A DNA stretch of 64,000 nt from Bradyrhizobium sp. WBAH42. GTDB lineage: Bacteria; Pseudomonadota; Alphaproteobacteria; Rhizobiales; Xanthobacteraceae. Below the pieces are notes generated by a model. The model made no database searches and was not told the origin of the DNA. It was given only the letters and a program-made list of their open reading frames with translations. The position numbers and the translations under genes were made by a program. Numbering within the stretch: position 1 is the stretch's first letter; each line of letters starts with the position of its first letter. This document shows positions 20,403 to 29,233 of the stretch, piece after piece. The stretch lies in the NCBI RefSeq assembly GCF_024585265.1, contig NZ_CP036533.1, positions 2,179,001 to 2,243,000 of the forward strand, read 5' to 3'.

Positions 20403-20442
20403 AGCTCGCAAGCGCGTTTCAAGGACGCTTCCCAGCGGCCAC

Positions 20443-20486
20443 GACGAAGAGGGGTCGGGATCAATGTCCCGGCCCCTCTTTTCGTC
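20443..20486. terminator. Bidirectional terminator between convergent genes
   Basis: GACGAAGAGGGGTCGGGA (20443-20460) pairs with TCCCGGCCCCTCTTTTCGTC (20467-20486) across a short loop, giving a long stem with A- and T-rich bases. It lies between the cupin gene (+) and the amidohydrolase (-) and overlaps the stop codon of the latter. Confidence 0.75.
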
Positions 20487-21537
20487 ATGACGGCAGCTCG
20501 AGCCGATAGACGTCGATCGCGGTCTGCGAGAACAACGCCGTCTTTTCGGCCTCGCTCAGCTTTGAGGTGATACGCTTGAAGGCGTTGAAGATCACCTGGT
20601 AGCTGCACTGGCCCTTGTCCGGGGGGAAATTGCTTTCGAACATCGCGCGCTTCGGGCCGAACGCCTCGATGCAGGTCTCGACATAGGGCTGCCAGGCCGT
20701 GGCAAGCTGCTCGGATGTCGGCGGCCTCTCGCGCAAATGGAAGTCGTAACCAAGCAGGCACATCGCGAGACCACCGAGCTTCACCACCACGTTCTCGCAT
20801 CTCGCGATCTCCCGGATCGAGGCGCGCCATTGCGCAAACACCTCCTCGCGCCGCCCTGCGAAGCGGCCGGTTCCGGCCGGGCCGCCGCAATGGTCGAGCA
20901 CGATCCTGGTGTCGGGGAAGGCGCGCGCCAGCGCCGTGAGCTCGCCGATCTGCGGATGGAACAGCCAGGCATCGAAGCTGAGTTTGAGGGGCGCGAGGCA
21001 GGCAAAGCCTTTGCGGAAGGTCGAGTCCTGCAACAATCCCTTCGGCCTGTTCGCATACATGCCGGCGACGACAGGATCTTCGTCCCAGGCCGAGGAATGC
21101 CGGATGCCGCGAAAGCGGCCGTTGCCGGCGGCGATCTCGGCTTCCAGCACGCCCTTTGCGGCGTCGCCGAGCAGCAGATTGGCGTGGCTGACGATGCCGG
21201 CGCAGATCGCGGCCTTGCCGTAGCCACCGCTCGCGCTCATGGCGGCGACGCCGTTGGCGAACTCGACCTCGCCCACGGGGCGGAATGCTTCCGGCCCATG
21301 CGCGCGATACATCGAACGGCAGTCGACATAGACGGTGGCGATGACGTTGTGACCGGAGGCGATATCGGCGGCCATCTCCTCGATCAGATAGCGGTGCCCG
21401 CGATTCCACAGATGGTGATGGGGATCGACGATCGGCCGCAAGGGATCGATGATCTCCTCCCGATGCAGCGCGAGCCAGTCCTCGCGCGGATCGACAAACA
21501 GCCCGCTCGTGTTGGCGGGCACACCGCTTGCTGCCAT
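20485..21537 (-). CDS. Amidohydrolase-superfamily (TIM-barrel) lactonase/hydrolase
   Basis: A 350-residue amidohydrolase_2 protein. It has the metal-binding strand-1 motif IVDPHHHLW near residue 37. Strand-6 TRIVLDHCGGP, NVVVKLGGLAM, and the strand-8 Glu/Asp region RAMFESNFPPDK follow. Relatives include L-fuconolactonase, 2-pyrone-4,6-dicarboxylate lactonase and sulfomuconolactone hydrolase, which open lactone rings or hydrolyse C-O bonds. The precise substrate cannot be told. It is a lone gene on the minus strand. Confidence 0.8.
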   Translation of the reverse strand: MAASGVPANTSGLFVDPREDWLALHREEIIDPLRPIVDPHHHLWNRGHRYLIEEMAADIASGHNVIATVYVDCRSMYRAHGPEAFRPVGEVEFANGVAAMSASGGYGKAAICAGIVSHANLLLGDAAKGVLEAEIAAGNGRFRGIRHSSAWDEDPVVAGMYANRPKGLLQDSTFRKGFACLAPLKLSFDAWLFHPQIGELTALARAFPDTRIVLDHCGGPAGTGRFAGRREEVFAQWRASIREIARCENVVVKLGGLAMCLLGYDFHLRERPPTSEQLATAWQPYVETCIEAFGPKRAMFESNFPPDKGQCSYQVIFNAFKRITSKLSEAEKTALFSQTAIDVYRLELPS

Positions 21538-21717
21538 CGGCCTTCGCTCCCTGATTTTTTGTACCCGGAGCTTAGCACCTCATTCTGACGCACAGCAGCG
21601 CGCGTTGTTCAGAGCACCATGGCGGCGGCGGAGGAGGTGCGCTCCCTCCCGCTTGCGGGGCCCGCCAGCCGGAGAGGTTGTTTGCCGCCCGATCGATCCA
21701 ATCAATATCTGTTTGCC

Positions 21718-22239
21718 TTAGGCCTTGCGCCGTCTTGCTCTGACCTCGACCATCAACCGCCATTCCGCTGCCGTGGCTGGCTTGACCTCCCCACGCCAAA
21801 GGAAGGAGTCGCCGGTGATCTCCGTAAAGCTCCAGCGCGTCAGGTCGCCGGCTTCGGTCGTGCCTTCCTGCACGATGTCGTCGCCACGGGGACGGCCGAT
21901 CTGTTGCCTGAACACGCGGCGGCCCGGATCGAACCAGGAAATCCGCCACGCATCGATGCCGGGATCGTAAACGCGCAGTGTCGTGCCATACCAATTGCCG
22001 GCGATCGGAAAGGCCGCACCGCCCGCCGGCCGGGGAATGATCCAGACGTCCTGCACCGCGCGGCCTTCGAGCACCCAGCCGAAATGGATCTCGCCCGGCG
22101 CGGTGTGGCTCGTTCCGTCCGGCCCATGGGCGGTGATCTCGGCGTCCCAGTCGCCGACGAAGCGGCCATAGAGCTGGAGCGCCGCGGCGTGTTCGGGGTT
22201 GGGTCCGTTCGCGTGCAATAGTCGCGCAAAGTCGGTCAT
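21718..22239 (-). CDS. Hypothetical protein, DUF1579-like lipocalin fold
   Basis: A 173-residue protein rich in beta-forming segments (YGRFVGDWDAEITAHGPDG, GEIHFGWVLEGRAVQDVWIIPR, WYGTTLRVYDPGIDAWRISW, LTRWSFTEITGDSFLWRGE). The repeated Gly-x-Trp strands suggest a lipocalin-like barrel such as DUF1579 proteins. There is no signal peptide. ATG 22239 has a GGAGAG site six bases upstream, which is preferred over the frame start at 22269. Ligand unknown. Confidence 0.6.
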   Translation of the reverse strand: MTDFARLLHANGPNPEHAAALQLYGRFVGDWDAEITAHGPDGTSHTAPGEIHFGWVLEGRAVQDVWIIPRPAGGAAFPIAGNWYGTTLRVYDPGIDAWRISWFDPGRRVFRQQIGRPRGDDIVQEGTTEAGDLTRWSFTEITGDSFLWRGEVKPATAAEWRLMVEVRARRRKA

Positions 22240-22304
22240 ATCGCTCTCCTGTTGCAGGGAGATCAGCATGACCCGCCAATGGCCGGCTTGGAGAAAATTG
22301 CGCT

Positions 22305-23117
22305 TCAGACCCCGTCGAGGATGATCACCGTCGGCTTCGTCGGCAGCGTATCCCGCGACATCCGGAACGAGCGCTCGATGCGCCGGTCGATCTCGAACTG
22401 CTGGCCGATCCGGCGCATGAAGTCGTCGAGCGGGGTGGCGAAGCGGTGCATCGGCAACACCACCGAGGCGCGCAAGCGCTTGGTGATGTCCGAGATCCCT
22501 TCGAGCGACATGGTGTAAGTGCCGTCAATCGGCACCATCACGATGTCGAGCCGTCCGATCTGGGCGAAATGGCTGTCGTCGAGCTTGTGGTGGAGATGGC
22601 CGAGATGGCCGATGCAGAGGCCGGCCGCCTCGAAGATGAAGATGGAATTGCCGTCGCGGATCATGTCCGCGCCGACATCGTCGCCGTAATAGCGGCGGAT
22701 GTCGGTCGTGACGTTGCGGACAAAGGTATCGCCGATGCGCTGCGACACGATGGCCGGCTTGCCGTCGTCGCTCCAGCCGTGCAGCACGTGGGGAATGCGC
22801 TTGTCCGGGTATAAGGAGTAATGGGTGCTGTGCGCCCGATTCATGGTGACGACGTCGGGCAGGCGGCCGACCTGATAGGCGCCGCTATAATCGGTGGCGA
22901 TGCGCAAGCCGCCGGGCGTGTCGATGTAGTAGGTGGAATGGCCCGCATAGGTGATCTCGACCTCGGCAGAGCCGGCGGCCGGCCGGAACGCGACCGGCAT
23001 GGCCCGCGGAGCAGCATGGGCCATCGCCAGACATTCGCTGCGCTGTGGCTGCTGGGCGAGGGCAGGCGAGAGGAGCAAGCCGAAGAAGGCAAAGATCGTC
23101 AGGACCAGTCGAGGCAT
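22305..23117 (-). CDS. Exported metallo-beta-lactamase-fold hydrolase (UlaG-like)
   Basis: A 270-residue protein with a signal peptide (LVLTIFAFFGLLLSPALA|QQ). The MBL fold is shown by ITYAGHSTYYIDTPGGLRIATDY, TMNRAHSTHYS in place of the classical HxHxDH motif, IGHLGHLHHKL, and a final VVLPMHRFATP. It resembles UlaG/YcfL-like lactonases and phosphodiesterases. The altered HxHxDH segment (HSTHYS, no Asp) could mean single-metal binding or changed chemistry. The periplasmic location is inferred from the leader. Confidence 0.7.
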   Translation of the reverse strand: MPRLVLTIFAFFGLLLSPALAQQPQRSECLAMAHAAPRAMPVAFRPAAGSAEVEITYAGHSTYYIDTPGGLRIATDYSGAYQVGRLPDVVTMNRAHSTHYSLYPDKRIPHVLHGWSDDGKPAIVSQRIGDTFVRNVTTDIRRYYGDDVGADMIRDGNSIFIFEAAGLCIGHLGHLHHKLDDSHFAQIGRLDIVMVPIDGTYTMSLEGISDITKRLRASVVLPMHRFATPLDDFMRRIGQQFEIDRRIERSFRMSRDTLPTKPTVIILDGV

Positions 23118-23182
23118 AACGCGATCACCCGTTGCGCATTCGGCGAGAGTGTATCGTCGAATTTGTGCGACGTCATGCGCCG

Positions 23183-23578
23183 CTACGGCAGCCGCGCCAA
23201 TCCGCCGCTTGCCTCTACCAGCTTTACGGCCTTCTTATCGAATGAAATGAAGGTCTCGGCCCCAAGCCAATAGCCTTCATGAGCAATGATCCCATCGACA
23301 AAATCGCCGCCAGCATCGAGGAGTGCCAACCCAGCCTCAGCCAGAGGCCGGTTGACGACCACATTGGAGGCGCTGATGAAGTGCCGGATAGACGCCGCAA
23401 TATTCACAGCGGAAGTTTTGTAGCCTCGCGAGAGGACCCAGGCCAACTCGCACAGTGCCGAGATCGAGATGGCTACTACGTCCGCCTTTTTGAGAACGGC
23501 TTCGGCTGCTTTGCTCTGTTCGGCATTATCCCCGACCAGAACCCGTACCAGGACATTGGTGTCTGGTGTGATCTTCAT
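23183..23578 (-). CDS. PIN-domain toxin, VapC-like
   Basis: A 131-residue PIN-domain nuclease. The acidic catalytic residues are in ITPDTNVLVRVLVGD (Asp near position 6), SALCELAWVL (Glu), and GGDFVDGIIAHEGY (Asp pair). Toxins of this type cut tRNA or rRNA and block translation. Its start codon overlaps the stop of the AbrB-type antitoxin gene by four bases, the usual coupled arrangement. Both are minus strand, and the antitoxin is first. Confidence 0.85.
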   Translation of the reverse strand: MKITPDTNVLVRVLVGDNAEQSKAAEAVLKKADVVAISISALCELAWVLSRGYKTSAVNIAASIRHFISASNVVVNRPLAEAGLALLDAGGDFVDGIIAHEGYWLGAETFISFDKKAVKLVEASGGLARLP

Positions 23579-23829
23579 CGCTTGCCGGACCAGCCGTCAG
23601 CTATGATCTCGTTCATCTCTTCGATCGAAAGCGATCGACCGTTCGTTTTCCCTTTCAGGAAGCCGAACGCATCCGAAATCTTTCCGGTGGGCCGAACTGC
23701 CCTCACCTCAACTCGACCCCCAGGGAGCTTTTCTATCGAAATCTTGTCGCCGGGATGCACACCAAGGTGCTCCAAAAGGTCTTTCCGGAGCGTAACCTGC
23801 CCCTTCGCCGTGACGGTGAGCGTGCTCAT
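23575..23829 (-). CDS. AbrB/MazE-type antitoxin partner of the PIN toxin
   Basis: An 84-residue protein. Its N-terminal half is a swapped-hairpin AbrB DNA-binding domain (STLTVTAKGQVTLRKDLLEHLGVHPGDKISIEKL). The C-terminal half (GKISDAFGFLKGKTNGRSLSIEEMNEIIADGW) is the likely toxin-binding tail. It would neutralise the adjacent PIN protein and repress the operon. The ATG at 23829 is the natural start. A dyad operator lies about 30 bases upstream. Confidence 0.85.
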   Translation of the reverse strand: MSTLTVTAKGQVTLRKDLLEHLGVHPGDKISIEKLPGGRVEVRAVRPTGKISDAFGFLKGKTNGRSLSIEEMNEIIADGWSGKR

Positions 23830-23858
23830 GGGATTCCTCAATCCTTGAGATCTTCGAT

Positions 23859-23882
23859 AAGTAAGGAAATTTCTCCTTACTT
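23859..23882. promoter_or_regulatory. Dyad operator candidate upstream of the toxin-antitoxin operon
   Basis: AAGTAAGGA (23859-23867) and TCCTTACTT (23874-23882) are perfect reverse complements separated by AATTTC. The dyad lies 30 bases upstream of the antitoxin start, where AbrB-type antitoxins bind to autoregulate. It could also serve as a weak hairpin, but there is no T-run for a terminator. Confidence 0.6.
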
Positions 23883-23896
23883 TCAAGGGGCGCCGC

Positions 23897-25423
23897 TCAC
23901 TCCCGGCGCGGGCTGAACTTCCAAGTGATGGCAACGAGGCTTGCGGTGATCAGGCCGCTGATGAGGCCGGCGAGCGGCAGGGCGAGCAGCAGTGCGGCGC
24001 TGGCTGCCCAGCCGATCGAGGAGAAGGCCTCGGCGAAGGTCGCGAGCCGCGATGAGGTCTGCCGGCGGCGGAATTGGCTGCGCCTTGCCTGCACCCGGAA
24101 CCAGAGCTGGATCGCGGTCGCCGAGGCCGCGCTGACGATGATCGCGCCGGCACTGACCGCGGCCTGGAATGGCGAGGCAAAGGCCAGTGCCGCCAGCAGC
24201 GGACCGAAGATCACGGCGATCGCGATCAGCACTACCTCGATCTTGGCGCGAATGACGGCGGACGGCATCAAGGGCGCGGTCGCGACCAGGTCGGGGGCGT
24301 CCTCGCCCGAGATCGTCAGCCAGGCGAGCCCGCCGGCGAGCTGTCCGGCCGCCATCACGATGACAGGTGTGATCAGCGTCAGCGCCGCCGAACTGTCGGC
24401 AAAGTTGCGCCAGAGCAGAAGCGCCGGCGGCACAAGATAGAGCAGCTGCATCAAGGTCTGCGAGATCAGCCATGGATCGCGCCACAGCAGCATGAATTCC
24501 TTGCGGCGCAGCGCCTGCTGGCGCGATCCGCCGCGGAACGCGCGCTCCTCGGTATGGACGCGGCCCGACGTGGCGTAGGCCGCCGCATCGATCGCCGTGT
24601 CGGCAAAGCGGTGCGAGAAGATCGCCATCACGCTGCCGAGCATCACGAGCGCGAGCGCGAGAATCAGCGACAGCGCCTCGTTGTCGCCCATCGCTGCCCG
24701 CGCCGGCCACCACCAGATGCTGTCGACGTCGGGGGCGTAGGCGGCCACGCTGCCTGAGGTCAGGATGGTGAAGCGCGAAAGCGTGCCGTAGGACATGATC
24801 GCCGCGACCTGAAGCGCGATCACGAAGCCCGCGCCGATGATCGCTGCGAGGATCTGGGCGATCAGGCGCGTCCGCGCCGGGCCGATCAGCCGGAACAGGA
24901 GAATGGTGACGGCGATCGCGATCGCCGCCGCCGACAGGCCCATCGCAATGACGACGCCGAAGGCCGCGAGCCAGCGCGCGCCGCCGCCGATCACCAGCAC
25001 GTCGATGAAGGGTGTCGAGAACAGCAGCGCGAGCACGGTGACGGTCAGCGCAATCGCGGCGATGCGGACCGAGAACAGATTGGCGAGCCGCGCCGGCGAG
25101 GACATGATCAGGTCGAGATCGGCGCGGGCGTAAAATACCCGTGTCACCGATTCGATCGCCTGCGACAGCATCAAGGTCCAGGCGAGAAAGATAGTCGCCG
25201 AAATCACGATCAGCGAGGATTTGTCGAGCGGCAGCTGCAGGTCGGCGAAACGGCCGATCACCGCCCAGGCCGGCAGGTGCAGCAGCGCGGCGAAGCAGAC
25301 GAGGCCGATCATTGCCGCGCGCGCCCGTTTGCGCCGCCCGCCCGTCATCATGGCGAGCCATTCGCGCCAGGCGAGCCGCAGCTCGTGGCGGGCAAACCAG
25401 GACAGCGCGGTGGCCGAGCTCAT
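23897..25423 (-). CDS. ABC-2 type transporter permease
   Basis: A 508-residue polytopic membrane protein with about 12 hydrophobic segments and no ATP-binding motifs. Its start overlaps the stop of the ATPase gene (25420-25423), so the two form one export complex. The cytoplasmic loop with GGSRQQALRRKEFMLLWRDPWLISQ is of the type seen in ABC-2/DUF-type permeases for export. The substrate is unknown. It ends 68 bases before the antitoxin start. Confidence 0.75.
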   Translation of the reverse strand: MSSATALSWFARHELRLAWREWLAMMTGGRRKRARAAMIGLVCFAALLHLPAWAVIGRFADLQLPLDKSSLIVISATIFLAWTLMLSQAIESVTRVFYARADLDLIMSSPARLANLFSVRIAAIALTVTVLALLFSTPFIDVLVIGGGARWLAAFGVVIAMGLSAAAIAIAVTILLFRLIGPARTRLIAQILAAIIGAGFVIALQVAAIMSYGTLSRFTILTSGSVAAYAPDVDSIWWWPARAAMGDNEALSLILALALVMLGSVMAIFSHRFADTAIDAAAYATSGRVHTEERAFRGGSRQQALRRKEFMLLWRDPWLISQTLMQLLYLVPPALLLWRNFADSSAALTLITPVIVMAAGQLAGGLAWLTISGEDAPDLVATAPLMPSAVIRAKIEVVLIAIAVIFGPLLAALAFASPFQAAVSAGAIIVSAASATAIQLWFRVQARRSQFRRRQTSSRLATFAEAFSSIGWAASAALLLALPLAGLISGLITASLVAITWKFSPRRE

Positions 25424-26178
25424 GCCGCTTCCTGAAGCGTCACCAGCGCGATGAAGAGATCTTCCAGGCTGGTGTCGGCATGGCCGTTCTGCTGGCGCAG
25501 CTCGGTAAGCGTGCCTTCGGCGACCAGGCGGCCGGAGGCGATCACGCCGATGCGGTCGGCCATGCGCTCGGCGACCTCGAGGATATGCGTGGTCATGATG
25601 ACCGTGCAGCCGGCGCGGACACGCGCGCTGAGCAGGCCCTTCACATGGCGAGCGGAGACGGCATCGAGCCCGGTCAAGGGTTCATCGAGGATGATGAGGC
25701 GGGGGTCGTGCACCAGCGCCCCTGCGAGAGCGACCTTCTGGCGCATGCCCTTGGAAAAGCCCTCGCAGCGCTCGTGCCGGTGCGCCTCCAGCCCGAGCGA
25801 ATCGAGCAGGTCCTCGGCGACCGGTTGCGCGATCGACGGCGCGATGCCCCAGAGGCCGGCGACGAATTCGAGATATTCGAGCGGGGTGAGCTTGTCGTAG
25901 ATCATGGGCTCATCGGAGACCCACGCCATCACCTGCTTGGCGGCGACGGGATCCTGCAGCGCATCGATGCCGAAGATGGAGACGGCGCCGGCATCGGGCC
26001 TGAGCAGGCCCGCAACCATGCGCAGGGTGGTGGTCTTGCCGGCACCGTTGGGGCCGACCAGCGCGTAGAATTCGCCGGCGTGGATGGTGAGATCGAGGCT
26101 GTCGACCGCCAGACGGTCAAAACGCTTCGTTAACCCCACCACTTCCAGCGCCGAGTTGTCCGGCTTCATGACGGCCAT
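25420..26178 (-). CDS. ABC transporter ATP-binding protein (exporter type)
   Basis: A 252-residue ATPase. Walker A GPNGAGKTTTLRM is near residue 40, the signature is in FSKGMRQKVALAGAL, Walker B is LIILDEPLTGLD, and the switch His is in MTTHILEV. The EPMIYDKLTPLEYLEF and NGAGKTT features are typical of ABC-2 exporters such as multidrug or Nod-factor-like systems. The permease gene overlaps by four bases. A second ATG three codons in is also possible. Confidence 0.85.
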   Translation of the reverse strand: MAVMKPDNSALEVVGLTKRFDRLAVDSLDLTIHAGEFYALVGPNGAGKTTTLRMVAGLLRPDAGAVSIFGIDALQDPVAAKQVMAWVSDEPMIYDKLTPLEYLEFVAGLWGIAPSIAQPVAEDLLDSLGLEAHRHERCEGFSKGMRQKVALAGALVHDPRLIILDEPLTGLDAVSARHVKGLLSARVRAGCTVIMTTHILEVAERMADRIGVIASGRLVAEGTLTELRQQNGHADTSLEDLFIALVTLQEAA

Positions 26179-26302
26179 ACCATCCGGTTTGCATCGCCCG
26201 CGACCATGACCCGAAGATATTTCGGCACCGTGAATCGCACTGCCGCAAATTCCGTCAACCGGATTGGACTAAAGACAAGGCATCCGGACAAGTCACCGTT
26301 TG

Positions 26303-26332
26303 TTGACAGCGCGCGGGCGTTCAGGCTGAATT
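26303..26332 (+). promoter_or_regulatory. Candidate sigma-70 promoter of the liv operon
   Basis: TTGACA (26303-26308) is followed 18 bases later by TGAATT (26327-26332), about 110 bases upstream of livH. The -35 box is perfect but the -10 is weak, so an activator may be needed. No other promoter-like pair stands out in the 264-base interval. Confidence 0.35.
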
Positions 26333-26442
26333 GATTCCGGACAAATGGCGCGAACGCGGCGAAACGACTGCGTAGCGACTGGACACAAGATGCGGCAAGG
26401 CGGCCAAAAGAACCGCCGGATGCATCGGGAGGACGCGCGTCA

Positions 26443-27318
26443 ATGCTGGATTTCGTTCAGCAGCTGGTCAGCGGTGTTGCGCTCGGCTGCGTCTACGGCC
26501 TGATCGCGCTCGGCTTCGTGCTCGTCTACAAGGCCACCGAGGTCGTCAATTTCGCCCAGGGCGACCTGATGATGCTGGGCGGCTTCTTCGCCTTTACCTT
26601 CATCGGCATGATGGGCCTGAACTACTGGATCGGCTTTGCTGGTGCGGTGGCGGCGATGGCGCTGTTCGGCATGCTGGCCGAGCGCGTGGTGGTGCGGCCG
26701 ATCCTCGGCTATCCGCAATTCTCCATCATCATGGCCACGATCGGCCTCGGCTATTTCCTGCGCTCGATTGCCGGCATGATCTGGGGCACCGACGACCTGA
26801 AGATCGAGACGCCGTTCAGCCAGGGCGTGCTGCGCATGGGTTCGCTGGTGCTCGCCTACGACAAGCTCTCGGTGATCGCGGCGACGATGATCCTGTGCAC
26901 GCTGCTCTGGCTGTTCTTCAACAAGACCACGCTCGGCACCGCGATGCGCGCCAGCTCCGAGAACATGCTGGCAGCCTATTACATGGGCATTCCGGTCAAG
27001 CGCGTGGTGTCGGTCGTCTGGGCGATCAGCGCGGCGGTCGCGACCTGCGCCGGCGTGCTGCTGGCGCCGATCACCTTCATCCATTCCAATGTCGGCCTCG
27101 TGCTCGGTCTGAAGGCGTTTCCCGCCGCGGTGCTCGGCGGTTTCGGCTCGATCCCGGGCGCCGTGGTCGGCGGCGTTCTGATCGGCGTGATCGAGAGCAT
27201 GGCCGGCTTTTACCTGCCCGAGGGCTGGAAGGACGTTGCGCCCTACATCGTGCTGCTCGCCGTGCTGCTGCTGAAGCCCGAGGGCCTGTTCGGCCTGCAC
27301 GTCCGCAAGAAGGTCTGA
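26443..27318 (+). CDS. livH: Branched-chain amino acid-type ABC permease LivH
   Basis: A 291-residue inner-membrane permease of the LivH family with eight or so membrane helices. Marker segments are LVSGVALGCVYGLIALGFVLVYKATEVVNFAQGDLMMLG and the EAA-like loop AMRASSENMLAAYYMGIPVKRVVSVVW. The C-terminus has AVLGGFGSIPGAVVGGVLIGVIES. It is the first gene of a livHMGF - acyl-CoA synthetase - binding protein operon. Substrates of this family include amino acids, urea, amides and aromatic acids. Confidence 0.9.
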   Translation: MLDFVQQLVSGVALGCVYGLIALGFVLVYKATEVVNFAQGDLMMLGGFFAFTFIGMMGLNYWIGFAGAVAAMALFGMLAERVVVRPILGYPQFSIIMATIGLGYFLRSIAGMIWGTDDLKIETPFSQGVLRMGSLVLAYDKLSVIAATMILCTLLWLFFNKTTLGTAMRASSENMLAAYYMGIPVKRVVSVVWAISAAVATCAGVLLAPITFIHSNVGLVLGLKAFPAAVLGGFGSIPGAVVGGVLIGVIESMAGFYLPEGWKDVAPYIVLLAVLLLKPEGLFGLHVRKKV

Positions 27319-27323
27319 ACGCC

Positions 27324-28475
27324 ATGCGCTTCCTGTTCAAGACCGACTACGAGGACGACATCAAGCTGTTCCCGCATTCGGGCTACGTCGCCACTTACGG
27401 CGTCCTGCTCGCGCTGCTGCTGATCGCGCCTTACGTGCTCTCCAGCTATCTGATGAGCCAGCTGGTCTTCGTCTGTATCTATGCGACCGTCGGCGTGGCG
27501 CTGTTGATCCTGACCGGCTTCACCGGCCAGGCCTCGCTCGGCCATGCCGCCTTCCTCGCCATCGGGGCCTACACCGCGGCCTACTTGCAGAAGTACAATG
27601 TGCCGTTCCCGGTTTATTTCCTCGCCGCCGGGCTCCTGACCGGCATCATCGGCGCGATGGTCGGCTTTCCCGCCCTGCGCCTTACCGGCATCTACCTCGT
27701 CATCGCCACCATCTCCTTTGCCCTGATCGTGGAGGAGATCCTGGCGCGATGGGAGAGCGTCACCCACGGCAACGAAGGCATGCGGGTCAAGACGCTGTCG
27801 CTGCTCGGCGTCGCCGTGCCGCGCGACAGCCCGACCTTCTATTACCTCTGCCTTGCCGTGCTGGTGCTGACCATCGTCGGCACGCTCAATCTGCTGCGCT
27901 CGCCGACGGGGCGTGCCTTCGTCGCGATCCGCGATTCCGAGACGGCGGCGCGCAGCATGGGCGTCAATGTTGCGCTCTACAAGGTGAAGTCGTTCGCGAT
28001 CTCGGCCGCGATCACCGGCTTTGCCGGCGTGCTGTTCGCGCACAAGCTCTCCTTCATCTCGCCGGAGATGTTCACGCTGCAGCTCTCGATCGAGTTCATC
28101 ATCGTGATCCTGATCGGCGGCACCTTCAGCCTGCACGGCGCCGTGCTGGGGGCGATCTTCATCGTGATGATCGATCCGTTCCTGACCTATCTGAAGGACG
28201 ACATGCCCGGCATCATCGCCGGCATTGCCGCGACATTCGGGGCGGGCACGGCGATGGCGGGCAACATCCAGGCGAAGGTCGCGGCCTTCGCCTCGCTCAA
28301 CGGCCTGAAGGGCGCGATCTACGGCGTCATCATCGTGTTGTTCGTGCTGTTCGAGCCGCTCGGCCTCTACGGCCGCTGGCTGAAGATCAAGCTCTTCTTC
28401 CAGCTGTTCCCGCTCTACAAGCGCGCCACCTTCAAGCGGCAGAAGATCTACGTGAAGTCGGAGCGCAATCGATGA
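27324..28475 (+). CDS. livM: Branched-chain amino acid-type ABC permease LivM
   Basis: A 383-residue membrane permease partner of LivH. It has an atypical soluble N-terminus (MRFLFKTDYEDDIKLFPHSG) and then about ten helices with LTGFTGQASLGHAAFLAIGAYTAA and the cytoplasmic loop AIRDSETAARSMGVNVALYKVKSFAISAAITG. GGTFSLHGAVLGAIF follows. The ATG at 27324 is five bases after the livH stop. The stop overlaps the livG start (ATGA). Confidence 0.9.
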   Translation: MRFLFKTDYEDDIKLFPHSGYVATYGVLLALLLIAPYVLSSYLMSQLVFVCIYATVGVALLILTGFTGQASLGHAAFLAIGAYTAAYLQKYNVPFPVYFLAAGLLTGIIGAMVGFPALRLTGIYLVIATISFALIVEEILARWESVTHGNEGMRVKTLSLLGVAVPRDSPTFYYLCLAVLVLTIVGTLNLLRSPTGRAFVAIRDSETAARSMGVNVALYKVKSFAISAAITGFAGVLFAHKLSFISPEMFTLQLSIEFIIVILIGGTFSLHGAVLGAIFIVMIDPFLTYLKDDMPGIIAGIAATFGAGTAMAGNIQAKVAAFASLNGLKGAIYGVIIVLFVLFEPLGLYGRWLKIKLFFQLFPLYKRATFKRQKIYVKSERNR

Positions 28476-29230
28476 GCTATTTCCGCGCCGAGAACCTGTC
28501 GCTGCATTTCGGCGGCCTCAAGGCGGTCGATGCAGTCTCGTTCGCGGTCGAGAAGGGCGAGATTCTCTCGATCATCGGGCCCAACGGCGCGGGCAAGAGC
28601 TCGATCTTCAACCTGATCTCGCGCATCTACCGGCCGACCTCGGGCCGCATCTTCTTCGAGGACCAGGACATCACGGAGCAGCCGCCCTACGACATCGCAA
28701 AGCTCGGCATCGCCCGCACCTTCCAGAACATCGAGCTGTTCGAGAATGCGAGCGTGCTATCGAACCTTCTGGTCGGCCGCCACCGCCATTCGACCACGCA
28801 GCTCTGGCAGGAGCTCTTGTTCCTGCCGAGCGTGCGGGCCAACGAGAAGGTGCACCGGCGCAGGGTCGAGCAGGTCATCGAATTCCTCGACCTAGAACCC
28901 TATCGCGACAAGCTGATCTCGGGCCTTCCTTACGGCGTGCGCAAGGTGATCGAGCTGGCGCGCGCGCTGTGCTCGGAGCCGAAGCTGATCCTGCTCGACG
29001 AGCCGTCCTCCGGCCTCAATGTCGAGGAGACCGACGACATGTCGTTCTGGATCCGCGACATGAAGAGCGAGCTCGGCGTCACCGTGCTGATGGTCGAGCA
29101 CGACATGTCGCTGGTCAACCGGGTCTCCGATCGCGTCATTGCGCTGAATTACGGACGGGTGCTGGCGATGGGCTCGCCCGCCGAGGTGCAGCAGCACCCC
29201 GACGTCGTCGCCGCGTATCTCGGAGCCTGA
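28472..29230 (+). CDS. livG: ABC transporter ATP-binding protein LivG
   Basis: A 252-residue ATPase. Walker A is IIGPNGAGKSSIFN near residue 38, followed by a LivG-type insert (GIARTFQNIELFENASVLSNLLVGRH). The signature position reads SGLPYGVRKVIELARALC, where a classical LSGGQ is replaced by LPYGVRK, as in other LivG proteins. Walker B is LILLDEPSSGLN. Translation is coupled to livM by a four-base overlap. It pairs with LivF to energise LivHM. Confidence 0.9.
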   Translation: MSYFRAENLSLHFGGLKAVDAVSFAVEKGEILSIIGPNGAGKSSIFNLISRIYRPTSGRIFFEDQDITEQPPYDIAKLGIARTFQNIELFENASVLSNLLVGRHRHSTTQLWQELLFLPSVRANEKVHRRRVEQVIEFLDLEPYRDKLISGLPYGVRKVIELARALCSEPKLILLDEPSSGLNVEETDDMSFWIRDMKSELGVTVLMVEHDMSLVNRVSDRVIALNYGRVLAMGSPAEVQQHPDVVAAYLGA

Positions 29231-29233
29231 CGC

